Assembly: GCA_022072245.1 (NCBI GenBank)
Contig: JAJVIA010000068.1
Coordinates: 8,102 to 52,934, forward strand
Direction: 5' to 3'
DNA length: 44,833 nt
Origin: Anaerolineae bacterium
GTDB taxonomy: Bacteria; Chloroflexota; Anaerolineae; UBA4142; SHND01
Of this stretch, positions 24,690-33,819 are shown piece by piece. The stretch's first letter is position 1. Every line of letters starts with the position of its first letter. Below the pieces are notes generated by a model. It was not told the DNA's origin. It did not search any database and saw only the letters and a list, made by a program, of their open reading frames with translations. A program made the position numbers and the translations under genes.

Positions 24690-25646
24690 ATGCTCGCATA
24701 TATCGTCCGACGTCTGCTCTGGCTGCCCGTTCTATTGATTTTAATTTCGCTCATTACGTTTGCGTTGGGCATTTATGGGCCGGGCGACCCGGTGCAGGTG
24801 ATGATGGGCTTGCACGCGCGGCCCGACATTATCGCGCAGGTGCGAAAAGAGTATGGCTTGGACCAACCTTTTCCGGTGCAGTATTGGAATTACATGACGA
24901 ACGCGCTGCGCGGCAATTTTGGTTATTCGCTGGTAAAATATCAAGGTCAACGCGTCAGCGATTTGATTGCGAAACGTCTCCCCGTTACGTTACAACTGAA
25001 TCTGGTTTCGGTGTGTTGGAGTTTGCCGCTGGCGATTGCCTTGGGCATTTTTGCCGCGTTGAAACGCAAATCGTGGCTCGATGTTTTTTTGCGCGGCATG
25101 GTGATTCTGGCGGTCTCGATTCCGGTGATTGGTTTGCAGCCGGTGTTGACCTTTTTGTTTTCGCGCAAACACGAAATTGGGCCCATGACGCTTGGACCCT
25201 TTTTACCCGTCGGCGGTTGGGGCGGCATTTTTAGTCCGCAAGTGATTTTGCCCGCGTTCATTTTAGGATTGGGCGTGCTAGCCGTGTTTACGCGGCAAAC
25301 GCGCGCGGCGATGATTGACGTGTTGAATGCGGATTACGTTCGCACCGCGCGCGCCAAAGGGTTAAAAGAATGGATGGTGCTTGTGCGCCACGCGCTGCGG
25401 AACGCGTTGATTCCGTTGGTGACGTTGATTGGTTTTGTGCTGGCGGGCATGTTCGCCGGCTCGTTCATCATCGAATCGTTTTATGGCATTCCCGGCGTCG
25501 GGCAGTTGGCGTACGACGCGCTCATTTCCAAAGAGTACTATATCATCATGGCGTTCACGTTAATGATTGCGGTGGTGTATGTGCTGATGAATTTATTGAT
25601 TGATATTTTGTACGTCTTTGTGGATCCGCGCATTCGCTACAAATAG
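24690..25646 (+). CDS. Peptide ABC transporter permease, DppB/OppB type (set 1)
   Basis: Inner-membrane permease, 318 residues, with about six membrane helices. It begins with the family's first helix (MLAYIVRRLLWLPVLLILIS) and has FALGIYGPGDPVQVMMG, the periplasmic entry segment. The EAA loop that docks on the ATPase is DYVRTARAKGLKEWMVLVRH followed by ALRNALIP. ATG 24690 was chosen because the frame upstream of it (to 24621) adds non-homologous residues. It pairs with the DppC-type protein 13 nt downstream. Confidence 0.92.
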   Translation: MLAYIVRRLLWLPVLLILISLITFALGIYGPGDPVQVMMGLHARPDIIAQVRKEYGLDQPFPVQYWNYMTNALRGNFGYSLVKYQGQRVSDLIAKRLPVTLQLNLVSVCWSLPLAIALGIFAALKRKSWLDVFLRGMVILAVSIPVIGLQPVLTFLFSRKHEIGPMTLGPFLPVGGWGGIFSPQVILPAFILGLGVLAVFTRQTRAAMIDVLNADYVRTARAKGLKEWMVLVRHALRNALIPLVTLIGFVLAGMFAGSFIIESFYGIPGVGQLAYDALISKEYYIIMAFTLMIAVVYVLMNLLIDILYVFVDPRIRYK

Positions 25647-25659
25647 CGACGAGTAGAGT

Positions 25660-26640
25660 ATGGCTGTGACTGCCCCGGCGCTGACGGCGCCTCCAGAAAT
25701 CGAGACCGAACCGCGCGCCGCCTGGCGGGAAACGTGGCGGCGCTTTGCGCGCAATCGTCCCGCGCTCAGCGGATTGGTCGTCATTATTCTTTTATTCTTG
25801 ACCGCGCTTTTTGGACCCGCGTTAGCGCCGTACGGTTACGCGAAAACCGACCTCGACAGCGTGAACGCGCCGCCGAGCGCCAAGCATTGGCTCGGCACGG
25901 ATGATTTGGGCCGCGACATGTTGACGCGCATGATTTATGGCGCGCGTTCCGTCGCCTTTGTCATTGTGATTGTGGCGACGGTTTCGCTCACGTTGGGCGT
26001 GACGATGGGCGCGCTGGCGGGTTATTTTGGCGGCGCGACGGATACGTTCATTTCGCGTTTGATTGACGTGCTGTTTGCCTTTCCCGAATTGCTCTTTATC
26101 TTTTTCATCGCGGCGACGATCAAGCCCGCGCTGGTCAACAATTTGAAAGCGTTCGCCCAAGCCAATGATCTACAATGGCTGGTGGAATTTGTGCGGTCCG
26201 GCTATGCGGATTATCTCGTCGTCATGTTGGCGTTGAGCGTTTTGGGCTGGGCGGGTTTGGCGCGGTTGGTGCGCGCGCAATTTTTATCGCTGCGCGAAAA
26301 AGAATTTGTCCTGAGCGCGCAAGCGGTGGGCGTGCCGGGGCACAAAATTATCTTGCGTTATTTATTGCCCAATGCGATGGCGCCGATTATTGTGGCGATT
26401 TCGATGGGCTTGGGCGGCATCGCGATTGCCGAAGGCGTTTTGGCGTATCTCGGCATCGGTTTGCAGCCGCCCAATCCGAGTTGGGGCAATATCCTCGCCG
26501 ACAATGTGGGACGGCACTGGCGCGATTGGCCCGATATGCTGTGGCTGGTTTTTATTCCGGTAATCATTATTACGACGGTCGTGTTGGCGTTCAATTTTGT
26601 CGGCGACGGCTTGAACGAGGCGCTCAATCCCGAACTGTAG
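25660..26640 (+). CDS. Peptide ABC transporter permease, DppC/OppC type (set 1)
   Basis: 326 residues; N-terminal cytoplasmic stretch (WRETWRRFARNRPALSGLVV) and a first helix, then the family region LGTDDLGRDMLTRMIYGAR, and the EAA loop EFVLSAQAVGVPGHKIILRY followed by LLPN. The last helices carry ILADNVGRHWRDWPDM and FNFVGDGLNEALNPEL, as usual. Together with the DppB partner it forms the channel. It starts 13 nt after the dppB-type gene and lies upstream of the two ATPase genes, with a 218-nt repeat-containing gap between. Confidence 0.92.
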   Translation: MAVTAPALTAPPEIETEPRAAWRETWRRFARNRPALSGLVVIILLFLTALFGPALAPYGYAKTDLDSVNAPPSAKHWLGTDDLGRDMLTRMIYGARSVAFVIVIVATVSLTLGVTMGALAGYFGGATDTFISRLIDVLFAFPELLFIFFIAATIKPALVNNLKAFAQANDLQWLVEFVRSGYADYLVVMLALSVLGWAGLARLVRAQFLSLREKEFVLSAQAVGVPGHKIILRYLLPNAMAPIIVAISMGLGGIAIAEGVLAYLGIGLQPPNPSWGNILADNVGRHWRDWPDMLWLVFIPVIIITTVVLAFNFVGDGLNEALNPEL

Positions 26641-26850
26641 TGATTGCCGATTTCGGATTTTTGATTTATGATTGCGGCGTACGCGCGCGCAATCAAAAAA
26701 CTGAAAACGACGCAAAGCGCGCGGCGCGCAGTATTATCGTTCGCAATAGATATTGCCAAGCAATCCCCAAGCCGCTTGCATTGCATGTCGGCGCGGACAT
26801 GGCGTAATCCGAAATCCAAAATTTACAATCCAAAATCCAAAATCCCGCAG
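26641..26850. repeat. Degenerate inverted repeat with ATCCAAAATCC units
   Basis: The left end reads GATTGCCGATTTCGGATTTT and the right end AATCCGAAATCCAAAATTTA then CAATCCAAAATCCAAAATCC, which are imperfect complements of each other. Such AT-rich GGATTTTGGATT arrays are common intergenic repeats. It sits inside the transporter operon, between the permease and ATPase genes; the middle holds no convincing gene. Confidence 0.5.
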
Positions 26851-26858
26851 GGGGCTCT

Positions 26859-27890
<1,032 letters not shown>

Positions 27891-27910
27891 TCTTTCAAGG
27901 AGCCCTATTC

Positions 27911-28948
27911 ATGACAACGCCAGTGCAAACTCCCGACGCGACGAGCGCGCTGCCGCCAACGCAAACCGACGCGAACAATCAAGCGCTGCTCCAAGTGCGC
28001 GGCTTGAAAAAATATTTTCCGATAACGCAAGGCATCTTGTTCCAGAAAAAAGTCGCGGATGTCAAAGCGGTGGACGGCGTAAGCTTTGACGTGTATCCCG
28101 GCGAAACGTTGGGCTTGGTCGGCGAATCGGGTTGCGGCAAGTCCACCACCGGTCGCACCATTTTGCAGCTCTATCGGCCCACCGAGGGCCAAGTGGTCTT
28201 TCGCGGCAAAGATTTGGCGCAGCTCAAAAGCGAAGACTTGCGCAAGATGCGCAGCGATATGCAAATGATTTTTCAAGACCCGTACGCCTCGCTCAATCCG
28301 CGCATGACCGTCGGCGATATTGTCGCCGAACCGTTAGAAGTTCACAATATCGTCAAAGGCAAAGAGAAAAAAGACCGCGTCCAAGAGCTGCTGCAAATTG
28401 TCGGTTTGAATCCGTACTTTATCAATCGCTATCCGCACGAATTTTCCGGCGGGCAGCGGCAGCGCATCGGCATCGCGCGCGCGTTGGCGGTCAATCCCGA
28501 TTTTATCGTTTGCGACGAACCCATTAGCGCGCTGGACGTTTCGATTCAGGCGCAGATTATCAATCTGCTCGAAGAACTCCAAGAACGTTTTGGTTTGACG
28601 TATCTCTTTATCGCGCACGACCTGTCGGTGGTGCGTCACATTTCGGACCGGGTCGCGGTGATGTATCTCGGCAAGATTGTCGAGTTGACGGATAGCAAGA
28701 CGCTGTACGAAAATCCGCTGCATCCGTACACGCGCGCGTTATTGTCGGCGGTGCCGATTCCCGACCCGCTCATCGAAGAAAAGCGCGAACGGATTATTTT
28801 GGTTGGCGACGTGCCGAGCCCGGTCAATCCGCCCAAGGGCTGTCGCTTTCATACGCGCTGTCCGCTCGCCATTCCCATTTGTAAAGAAGTGGCGCCCGAA
28901 TGGCGCGATGTCGGCAACGGTCACTTTGTGGAATGTCATGTGGTGTAA
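27911..28948 (+). CDS. dppF: Peptide ABC transporter ATPase, DppF/OppF type
   Basis: 345 residues; a Thr/Pro/Gln-rich N-terminal tail, then [20 protein letters not shown], the hallmark of DppF/OppF. Walker [30 protein letters not shown], signature [15 protein letters not shown], Walker [13 protein letters not shown] and [12 protein letters not shown] are all present. The C-terminus has [16 protein letters not shown] with cysteines like those of DppD. AAGGAG lies 10 nt before the ATG, which is 20 nt after dppD. It probably forms the heterodimer with DppD and powers all nearby permeases. Confidence 0.93.
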   Translation: MTTPVQTPDATSALPPTQTDANNQALLQVRGLKKYFPITQGILFQKKVADVKAVDGVSFDVYPGETLGLVGESGCGKSTTGRTILQLYRPTEGQVVFRGKDLAQLKSEDLRKMRSDMQMIFQDPYASLNPRMTVGDIVAEPLEVHNIVKGKEKKDRVQELLQIVGLNPYFINRYPHEFSGGQRQRIGIARALAVNPDFIVCDEPISALDVSIQAQIINLLEELQERFGLTYLFIAHDLSVVRHISDRVAVMYLGKIVELTDSKTLYENPLHPYTRALLSAVPIPDPLIEEKRERIILVGDVPSPVNPPKGCRFHTRCPLAIPICKEVAPEWRDVGNGHFVECHVV

Positions 28949-28966
28949 AAAGTGAGATTTTTTTGC

Positions 28967-28995
28967 TTGACGTATGCGGTCAAATATGTTATATT
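28967..28995 (+). promoter_or_regulatory. Strong promoter for binding-protein gene 3
   Basis: TTGACG, a 17-nt spacer and TATATT (28990-28995). It starts 18 nt after dppF and gives a leader of nearly 290 nt. Confidence 0.75.
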
Positions 28996-29289
28996 CGCGC
29001 CACAGACGTCCTCTTTGACTTGCGCGCACGTTTGCGCAGATTCCATTCGCCCGCTGTGCGACATGATGCAATCCGAACTCTGACTGTTCCATTGGCGCAA
29101 GCGCAAGTCAAGTATCTCGATTCTGCAGCTCCCGACAATGAAGTCGTACCTCATCAACCCTTGCAGAGATTCAATTTCCTCAATGCCAAAGGAGGTGACG
29201 CCAGCATCTGATGCGTTGACACCAAACAATTCAACTCGCGGCGTCTCGCGCCGCGCAACTAACCCGTATATTTGCAGGAGGAGAAGGAA
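28996..29289 (+). other. Long leader of binding-protein gene 3
   Basis: Holds no recognised gene. It contains an unusually perfect ribosome-binding sequence, AAAGGAGGTGA (29188-29198), followed 12 nt later by ATG-CGT-TGA, a two-codon frame. The same positions end a short open frame (...KGGDASI). The true start site GGAGGAGAAGG lies 90 nt downstream. Confidence 0.4.
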
Positions 29290-31137
29290 ATGAAGAAATC
29301 CGCATTGTTTGCGATCATTGCGGTCTTTGTTGCATTGGTCGTAGTCGCGTGTGGCGCTCCCGCCGCCCCACCCGCGGTGGTTCAAACCTCGGCGCCGGTC
29401 ATTCAGACTCAAATCGTCGAAAAAGTCCAAACTGGCGCGCCGGTTGTCCAGACGCAGGTGGTGGAAAAAGTTCAAACCGTCGTGGTAGAAGCGACTGCCG
29501 CGCCCGCCGCCAAAGAAAAAGTTTTGCGCATCAACTTGGGTAGCTATCCCGACATTGTTGACCCGCAAAAATCGTCCTTTGTGAACGAGATTGCGCACTT
29601 GAATCTCATTTATGAAGGTCTCACCAAGTTCAACGAAAAATTGGAAACCGTTCCCGGCGCCGCCGAAAGTTGGAAATACAACGACAAGGCGACGGAATTG
29701 ACCTTCCAATTGCGCCCTGGTCTGAAATATAGCGATGGCTCGTTGTTGAATGCCGCGCGCTATAAATATTCGCTTATGCGCAATATTGACCCGCACACCG
29801 CGGGCGAATATGCCGCGATTACGGACGAAATCGCCGGCGCGCCCGAATGGCGCGGCGCTGACCTCTCGACCATTTCGGACGAGGACCTCGCAAAATTGCA
29901 AGCCACCGTTTCGGAAAGCGTCGCTGCGCTCGACGCGAGCGGCCAGCCCTGTAAAGAGGGCGCCGATGGATACGCGCAAGAAGACTGCTTGACCCTCAAA
30001 CTCACCTTGTCCAGACCCGCGCCGTACTTTCACACCATCATGGGCATTTGGGTTTCTTATCCCGCGAAACAAGAAAATATCGAAGCGGGCGGCGATATCT
30101 GGTGGACCAGCCCCAAATATCAAATCGGCAACGGACCGTTCATCTTGAAGAACATGGAACCGTTCGTCCGCGCGCGCTTTGAACCCAATGCAAATTATTG
30201 GGGCGATAAAGCCAAAGTGCCAATCGAATACGCGTACATCACCGATTCGGCGGTTGCCTTCCAGGCGTACAAGAACAATGAATTTGACATTATCGGTCTC
30301 GCCGCCGAAGACCTCGAAACCGTAAAAGCCGACGCGACCCTCTCCAAAGAGGCGAATATCTATCCCGGCTCTTGCACGTTCGCGGTCATGTTCCACCAGA
30401 AAAAAGAACCCTTCACCGACCAAAAAGTGCGCGAAGCATTCGCCATGGCGCTCGACCGCGATGGCTGGGTGAAGGACGTACTGCGCGGTTTGGGCGCGCC
30501 GACCCTCACCTGGATTCCGCCCGGCTATCCTGGCTACAAGACCAGCGACAGCTGGGGCTTTGACCCGGATGCCGCCAAGAAAGCTATCGCCGATTCCACG
30601 TACGGCAGCGTGGACAAGTTGCCCGAAATCACCGACACCTTTAGCGACACGCCGCGCAACCGCACGCGCAACGAATGGCTTGTCAGCAAATGGAAAGAAG
30701 TCTTGGGCGTGGACGTCAAACTCAACCCCGTCGAATCCACCACCTACACGGCTTTGACCAAAGACCAAGCCACCGCGCCGCAAATGTTCATTCTCGGCTG
30801 GTGCGCGGACTATCCGGACCAGCAAAACTGGCTGAGCGTGTACTGGAAGACCGGCGGTTTTGGCGAACGCATCGCCTACTCGAATCCTGACTTTGACAAA
30901 TTGGTGGATGAAGCCGATCAAACGGTGGATCCCGCCAAGCGCGCTGACCTCTACGAACAAGCGCAGGATTTGTTGATCAAGGGCGCGCCGGTTGCGTTCA
31001 TGTGGAATAATGTGAACTCGTATCTGGTCAAACCGTGGGTCACGGGGCTGCAATTGACGCCTCAGGACGCCGGTTGGGCTGGCGCACAAGTTCCGACAAG
31101 CATTGATATTGACGCGTCAAAAATGCCGAGTCAATAA
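29290..31137 (+). CDS. Oligopeptide ABC transporter substrate-binding lipoprotein 3
   Basis: SBP family 5, OppA/MppA-like, 615 residues. Lipobox VVVAC near residue 21, then a linker made of repeated VQT..VVEK units (about 24-65). The binding domain shows LRINLGSYPDIVDPQKS, LTFQLRPGLKYSDGS, NGPFILKNMEPFV and FHQKKEPFTDQKVREAFAMA. ATG 29290 follows GGAGGAGAAGG; an in-frame TTG 18 nt earlier lies in that site and was not used. It precedes permease set 2, separated by a stable hairpin. The ligand is probably longer peptides (family knowledge, not shown). Confidence 0.9.
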   Translation: MKKSALFAIIAVFVALVVVACGAPAAPPAVVQTSAPVIQTQIVEKVQTGAPVVQTQVVEKVQTVVVEATAAPAAKEKVLRINLGSYPDIVDPQKSSFVNEIAHLNLIYEGLTKFNEKLETVPGAAESWKYNDKATELTFQLRPGLKYSDGSLLNAARYKYSLMRNIDPHTAGEYAAITDEIAGAPEWRGADLSTISDEDLAKLQATVSESVAALDASGQPCKEGADGYAQEDCLTLKLTLSRPAPYFHTIMGIWVSYPAKQENIEAGGDIWWTSPKYQIGNGPFILKNMEPFVRARFEPNANYWGDKAKVPIEYAYITDSAVAFQAYKNNEFDIIGLAAEDLETVKADATLSKEANIYPGSCTFAVMFHQKKEPFTDQKVREAFAMALDRDGWVKDVLRGLGAPTLTWIPPGYPGYKTSDSWGFDPDAAKKAIADSTYGSVDKLPEITDTFSDTPRNRTRNEWLVSKWKEVLGVDVKLNPVESTTYTALTKDQATAPQMFILGWCADYPDQQNWLSVYWKTGGFGERIAYSNPDFDKLVDEADQTVDPAKRADLYEQAQDLLIKGAPVAFMWNNVNSYLVKPWVTGLQLTPQDAGWAGAQVPTSIDIDASKMPSQ

Positions 31138-31148
31138 GTTGTAATACC

Positions 31149-31185
31149 GATAGAGCCGATTCGAGCCATTCGAATCGGCTCTATC
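31149..31185 (+). other. Stable intercistronic hairpin without T-tract
   Basis: Perfect 15-bp stem GATAGAGCCGATTCG / CGAATCGGCTCTATC with a 7-nt loop. It has no T-tract, so it is more likely an mRNA-stabilising or processing hairpin than a terminator. Confidence 0.8.
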
Positions 31186-31215
31186 CCATCGGGCATTGAA
31201 TGGAGTGAATGACAC

Positions 31216-32256
31216 ATGGCAAGATTTTTGATTCGCCGTCTGTTGTGGCTGATTCCGGTAATGTTCGTGGTCGCCATTATTACGTTTGTGCTGATGCACA
31301 TGGCGCCGGGCGGACCGTTTGACAAAGACCCCAGTCAGCGTCAGGTGGATGCCGTGACGCAAAAGGCGCTCAATGCCCAGTTTGGCTTGGATAAAGAAGA
31401 GTGGTTGGATTTTGGCGCCCTATCAAAAGGCGACATTGTAGGTTTTTTTGATACGCAATTTTTTACGTACATGATTGGCGGAACGGTCAAGGGGCAGTGG
31501 CGCTGCGGGTTCATCTGCGGCAATCTGGGCTTGTCCTTTCGTCAACGCGGGCTGACCGTTCAGGACATTGTCCTAAAACCACCGGAAGGCAAAGCGCCTT
31601 GGGATAGCAAAGCCGGTTATTCGCTGCGGCTAGGGCTTCTCGCGCTCTTTTTTGCCATGTTGATTGGCGTGCCGCTTGGAGTGGTTTCCGCGCTGCGCCA
31701 AAACACGCCGGTAGATTATGCCAGTCTCTTTATCGCTACGTCCGGCGTCACCGTGCCCAATTTCGTTTTTGGAATTTTTCTCATTATTATTTTTGCCGTG
31801 TTTCTGCACGCCGTGCCGGTTGTTCCAACGAGTTGGGACAGTCCGCTCGTGTGGATTTTGCCGACCATCGTTCTGGGCTTTGGCTTGTTGGCGCAGACGG
31901 CGCGCCTGACGCGCGCTTCGATGCTCGAAGTCATGCGGCAGGATTATATCCGCACGGCGCGCGCCAAAGGTTTGGGCGAACGCGTTGTCGTTTGGCGGCA
32001 CATGCTCAAGAACGCGCTCATCCCGGTTGTGACCATCATGGGCCCCGCTTTGGCTGGTTTGATTACCGGTTCATTTATCATCGAAACCATGTTTGCCTTT
32101 CCCGGTTGGGGGCGGCAATTTGTCACCGCCATTCAACAGCGCGATTATTCGATGATTCTGGCGACGACGCTGATTTTTGCGCTCTTGATTCAAATCGCCA
32201 ACATGACGGTGGATTTGATTTACACGTTCCTTGACCCGCGTATCAAGGTGAATTGA
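31216..32256 (+). CDS. Peptide ABC transporter permease, DppB/OppB type (set 2)
   Basis: 346 residues; opens with MARFLIRRLLWLIPVMFVVA. Between helices 1 and 2 it has an enlarged extracytoplasmic loop with two cysteines (WRCGFICGNLGLSF), which is absent from set 1. The EAA loop is DYIRTARAKGLGERVVVWRH then MLKNALIP. The last part, MFAFPGWGRQFVTAIQQRDY and FLDPRIKVN, is standard. GGAG lies 10-13 nt before the ATG. It works with the DppC-type protein of the next gene and, lacking a nearby ATPase gene of its own, presumably with DppD/DppF at 26859-28948. Confidence 0.92.
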   Translation: MARFLIRRLLWLIPVMFVVAIITFVLMHMAPGGPFDKDPSQRQVDAVTQKALNAQFGLDKEEWLDFGALSKGDIVGFFDTQFFTYMIGGTVKGQWRCGFICGNLGLSFRQRGLTVQDIVLKPPEGKAPWDSKAGYSLRLGLLALFFAMLIGVPLGVVSALRQNTPVDYASLFIATSGVTVPNFVFGIFLIIIFAVFLHAVPVVPTSWDSPLVWILPTIVLGFGLLAQTARLTRASMLEVMRQDYIRTARAKGLGERVVVWRHMLKNALIPVVTIMGPALAGLITGSFIIETMFAFPGWGRQFVTAIQQRDYSMILATTLIFALLIQIANMTVDLIYTFLDPRIKVN

Positions 32257-32291
32257 TACCGTAACCGCGTCAATTTATTCGAGGAGGTCTC

Positions 32292-33284
32292 ATGGCAAGC
32301 GCCGCTGTCGCCGGTGGGCGATCCGTGAATCAAGCGATTACCAAACCCCCCCAAAGTTTATGGGTAGATGCCTGGCATCGGCTCTCCCGCAACAAGGCGG
32401 CAATGTTTGGTCTGGCGCTGATTCTCTTGTTCTTTTTCTTGGCAATCTTTGGCCCCATGTTGGCGCCGCATGACCCCCTCAAGATTAACAGCGGCAAAGG
32501 ATTTTTGCCGCCCGCGTGGATGCCGGCGGCGTGGGTTTCTACCAATAATGTCGGCGACCCCCAATTTTTTCTCGGCACGGATAGCATCGGACGCGATGTA
32601 TTTAGCCGCTTGATTTACGGCGCGCGGGTCTCGATGGTCGTCGCGATTATCCCAACGATTTTCATTACGTTTTTCGGTATTCTCATCGGAATCGTCGCAG
32701 GATTTTTTGGCGGTACCGCCGACAATTTACTGATGCGGTTCACGGATATTGTCTATAGCTTTCCGGACATTTTATTTTTTGTCGTCGTGATGTTTGCGCT
32801 GCGCGATACGCCGATTGGAGATTGGGGCAACGGTTTGATTCTCTTGTTCGGCGCGCTGGCGTTGGTGAATTGGGTGGGCGTGGCGCGCGTCGTGCGCGGT
32901 TCGACGCTTTCCATCAAAGAAAAAGAATTTGTGGAAGCGGCGCGCTCGATTGGGACGAGCGACCGCAATATCATGCAAAAACACATCCTGCCCAATATCC
33001 TCAGTCCCATCATTATCATTACGGCGTTTGCCGTCCCGCGCCTCATTATTGCCGAAGCCGTGTTGGGCTATCTCGGTTTGGGTTTGCGCCCCGGCACTTC
33101 GAGCAAAGAATTTTTCGTGACCAGTTGGGGTTCGATGTTGTTGGAAGGGCAAACGGCGATTAATGCCCAACCCTGGATGCTGCTCGCGCCCGCAATCGCG
33201 GTGGCGCTCGTCGTCATGGGCTTTACGTTTTTTGGCGACGGTTTGCGCGACGCGTTGGACCCGCGCATGCGCGGCGCCGGCTAG
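32292..33284 (+). CDS. Peptide ABC transporter permease, DppC/OppC type (set 2)
   Basis: 330 residues; N-terminal SLWVDAWHRLSRNKAAMFGL, then LGTDSIGRDVFSRLIYGARV and EAA loop EFVEAARSIGTSDRNIMQKH followed by ILPN. The C-terminus FFGDGLRDALDPRMRG is typical. A GAGGAGG site lies 8-14 nt before the ATG, 35 nt after the DppB-type stop. It has a longer first extracytoplasmic loop (KINSGKGFLPPAWMPAAW) than set 1, which fits a partner binding protein of the OppA class. Confidence 0.92.
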   Translation: MASAAVAGGRSVNQAITKPPQSLWVDAWHRLSRNKAAMFGLALILLFFFLAIFGPMLAPHDPLKINSGKGFLPPAWMPAAWVSTNNVGDPQFFLGTDSIGRDVFSRLIYGARVSMVVAIIPTIFITFFGILIGIVAGFFGGTADNLLMRFTDIVYSFPDILFFVVVMFALRDTPIGDWGNGLILLFGALALVNWVGVARVVRGSTLSIKEKEFVEAARSIGTSDRNIMQKHILPNILSPIIIITAFAVPRLIIAEAVLGYLGLGLRPGTSSKEFFVTSWGSMLLEGQTAINAQPWMLLAPAIAVALVVMGFTFFGDGLRDALDPRMRGAG

Positions 33285-33319
33285 GCGTAATCCGCCGTAT
33301 GCGTTTAATTCTCTAGCGC

Positions 33320-33347
33320 TTGCTGCGCCCTACGCCTGCGCTATAAT
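33320..33347 (+). promoter_or_regulatory. Candidate promoter of a short transcript
   Basis: TTGCTG, a 16-nt spacer and consensus TATAAT (33342-33347). It points at a terminator about 40 nt on. Confidence 0.45.
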
Positions 33348-33353
33348 TTTCCA

Positions 33354-33424
33354 GCTGTTCATTCAGACGCTAACCTGAGCGCAAAATCCAAGTCCTTCTG
33401 AATAGCAGAAGGACTTGGATTTTT
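33354..33424 (+). ncRNA. Candidate small RNA ending in an intrinsic terminator
   Basis: About 70 nt between a consensus -10 and a strong terminator. The terminator stem is 17 bp (AAAATCCAAGTCCTTCT at 33383-33399 and its complement at 33407-33423). The 5' part, CAGCTGTTCATTCAGACGCT, is single-stranded in outline. The terminator may simply end the permease operon 100 nt upstream, in which case there is no separate RNA. Confidence 0.3.
33383..33424 (+). terminator. Intrinsic terminator after permease set 2
   Basis: Perfect 17-bp stem with a 7-nt loop and a T-rich 3' end, 99 nt after the DppC-type stop codon. Confidence 0.9.
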
Positions 33425-33559
33425 GGTGCGTCCAGATTTTGTAAAGGTCGCGCGCGGTACAAGACCTAAGCGTTTTGCGGCAGACATTCCTATCGCGGCG
33501 CGCGACGCGGCGAAAACACATGGGGGCTTGCAGACAATGCGCCAGCCCTACGCGGCGCG

Positions 33560-33587
33560 TTGACAAGTAGAGTTCATACGCTATAAT
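33560..33587 (+). promoter_or_regulatory. Consensus promoter for binding-protein gene 4
   Basis: Exact TTGACA, a 16-nt spacer and exact TATAAT (33582-33587). The leader is about 220 nt. The region 33425-33559 holds nothing else that was recognised. Confidence 0.85.
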
Positions 33588-33639
33588 CACGCCTATCCTC
33601 GACGCTTTCACAAGGAGGTGCTATCCACGATACGCTCCG

Positions 33640-33819
33640 ATGCGAGACGTTGCCCTCAATCATTTTGATATCCATTTGGCATCGGCGCACAAAAAAATAT
33701 ACAGTTCCATTCCATCTATTGTGCAGCTCACCCCGACACAGTTCGGGAAAGCGCGCAAATTTCCCGAACCCATCAAACTTGCGGAATTTGCGCGTACCAT
33801 GACAGAGGAGGAGAAATGA
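33640..33819 (+). CDS. Possible 59-residue leader protein coupled to binding protein 4
   Basis: An open frame in the leader of the next gene encodes 59 residues beginning MRDVALNHFDIHLASAHKK and ending ARTMTEEEK. Its TGA overlaps the next ATG (ATGA), the usual layout for translational coupling. A strong AAGGAGG lies 33612-33618, about 21 nt from the ATG, which is too far for a normal start. No homology is recognised. It may be chance, since the purine-rich site of the next gene forms its last codons. Confidence 0.25.
   Translation: MRDVALNHFDIHLASAHKKIYSSIPSIVQLTPTQFGKARKFPEPIKLAEFARTMTEEEK

Noticed and set aside
28900-29211. Short + strand frame spanning the end of dppF and the leader of binding protein 3
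   Set aside because: It begins inside dppF, runs through the promoter and has no start with a ribosome site; its end merely coincides with the mid-leader AAAGGAGGTGA.
28936-31089. A 717-codon open frame on the - strand opposite binding protein 3, and others like it (3344-4825, 33660-34970)
   Set aside because: They are antisense shadows caused by high GC and codon bias; the + strand frames carry clear family motifs, ribosome sites and promoters, while the antisense products are Arg/His-rich and match nothing known.
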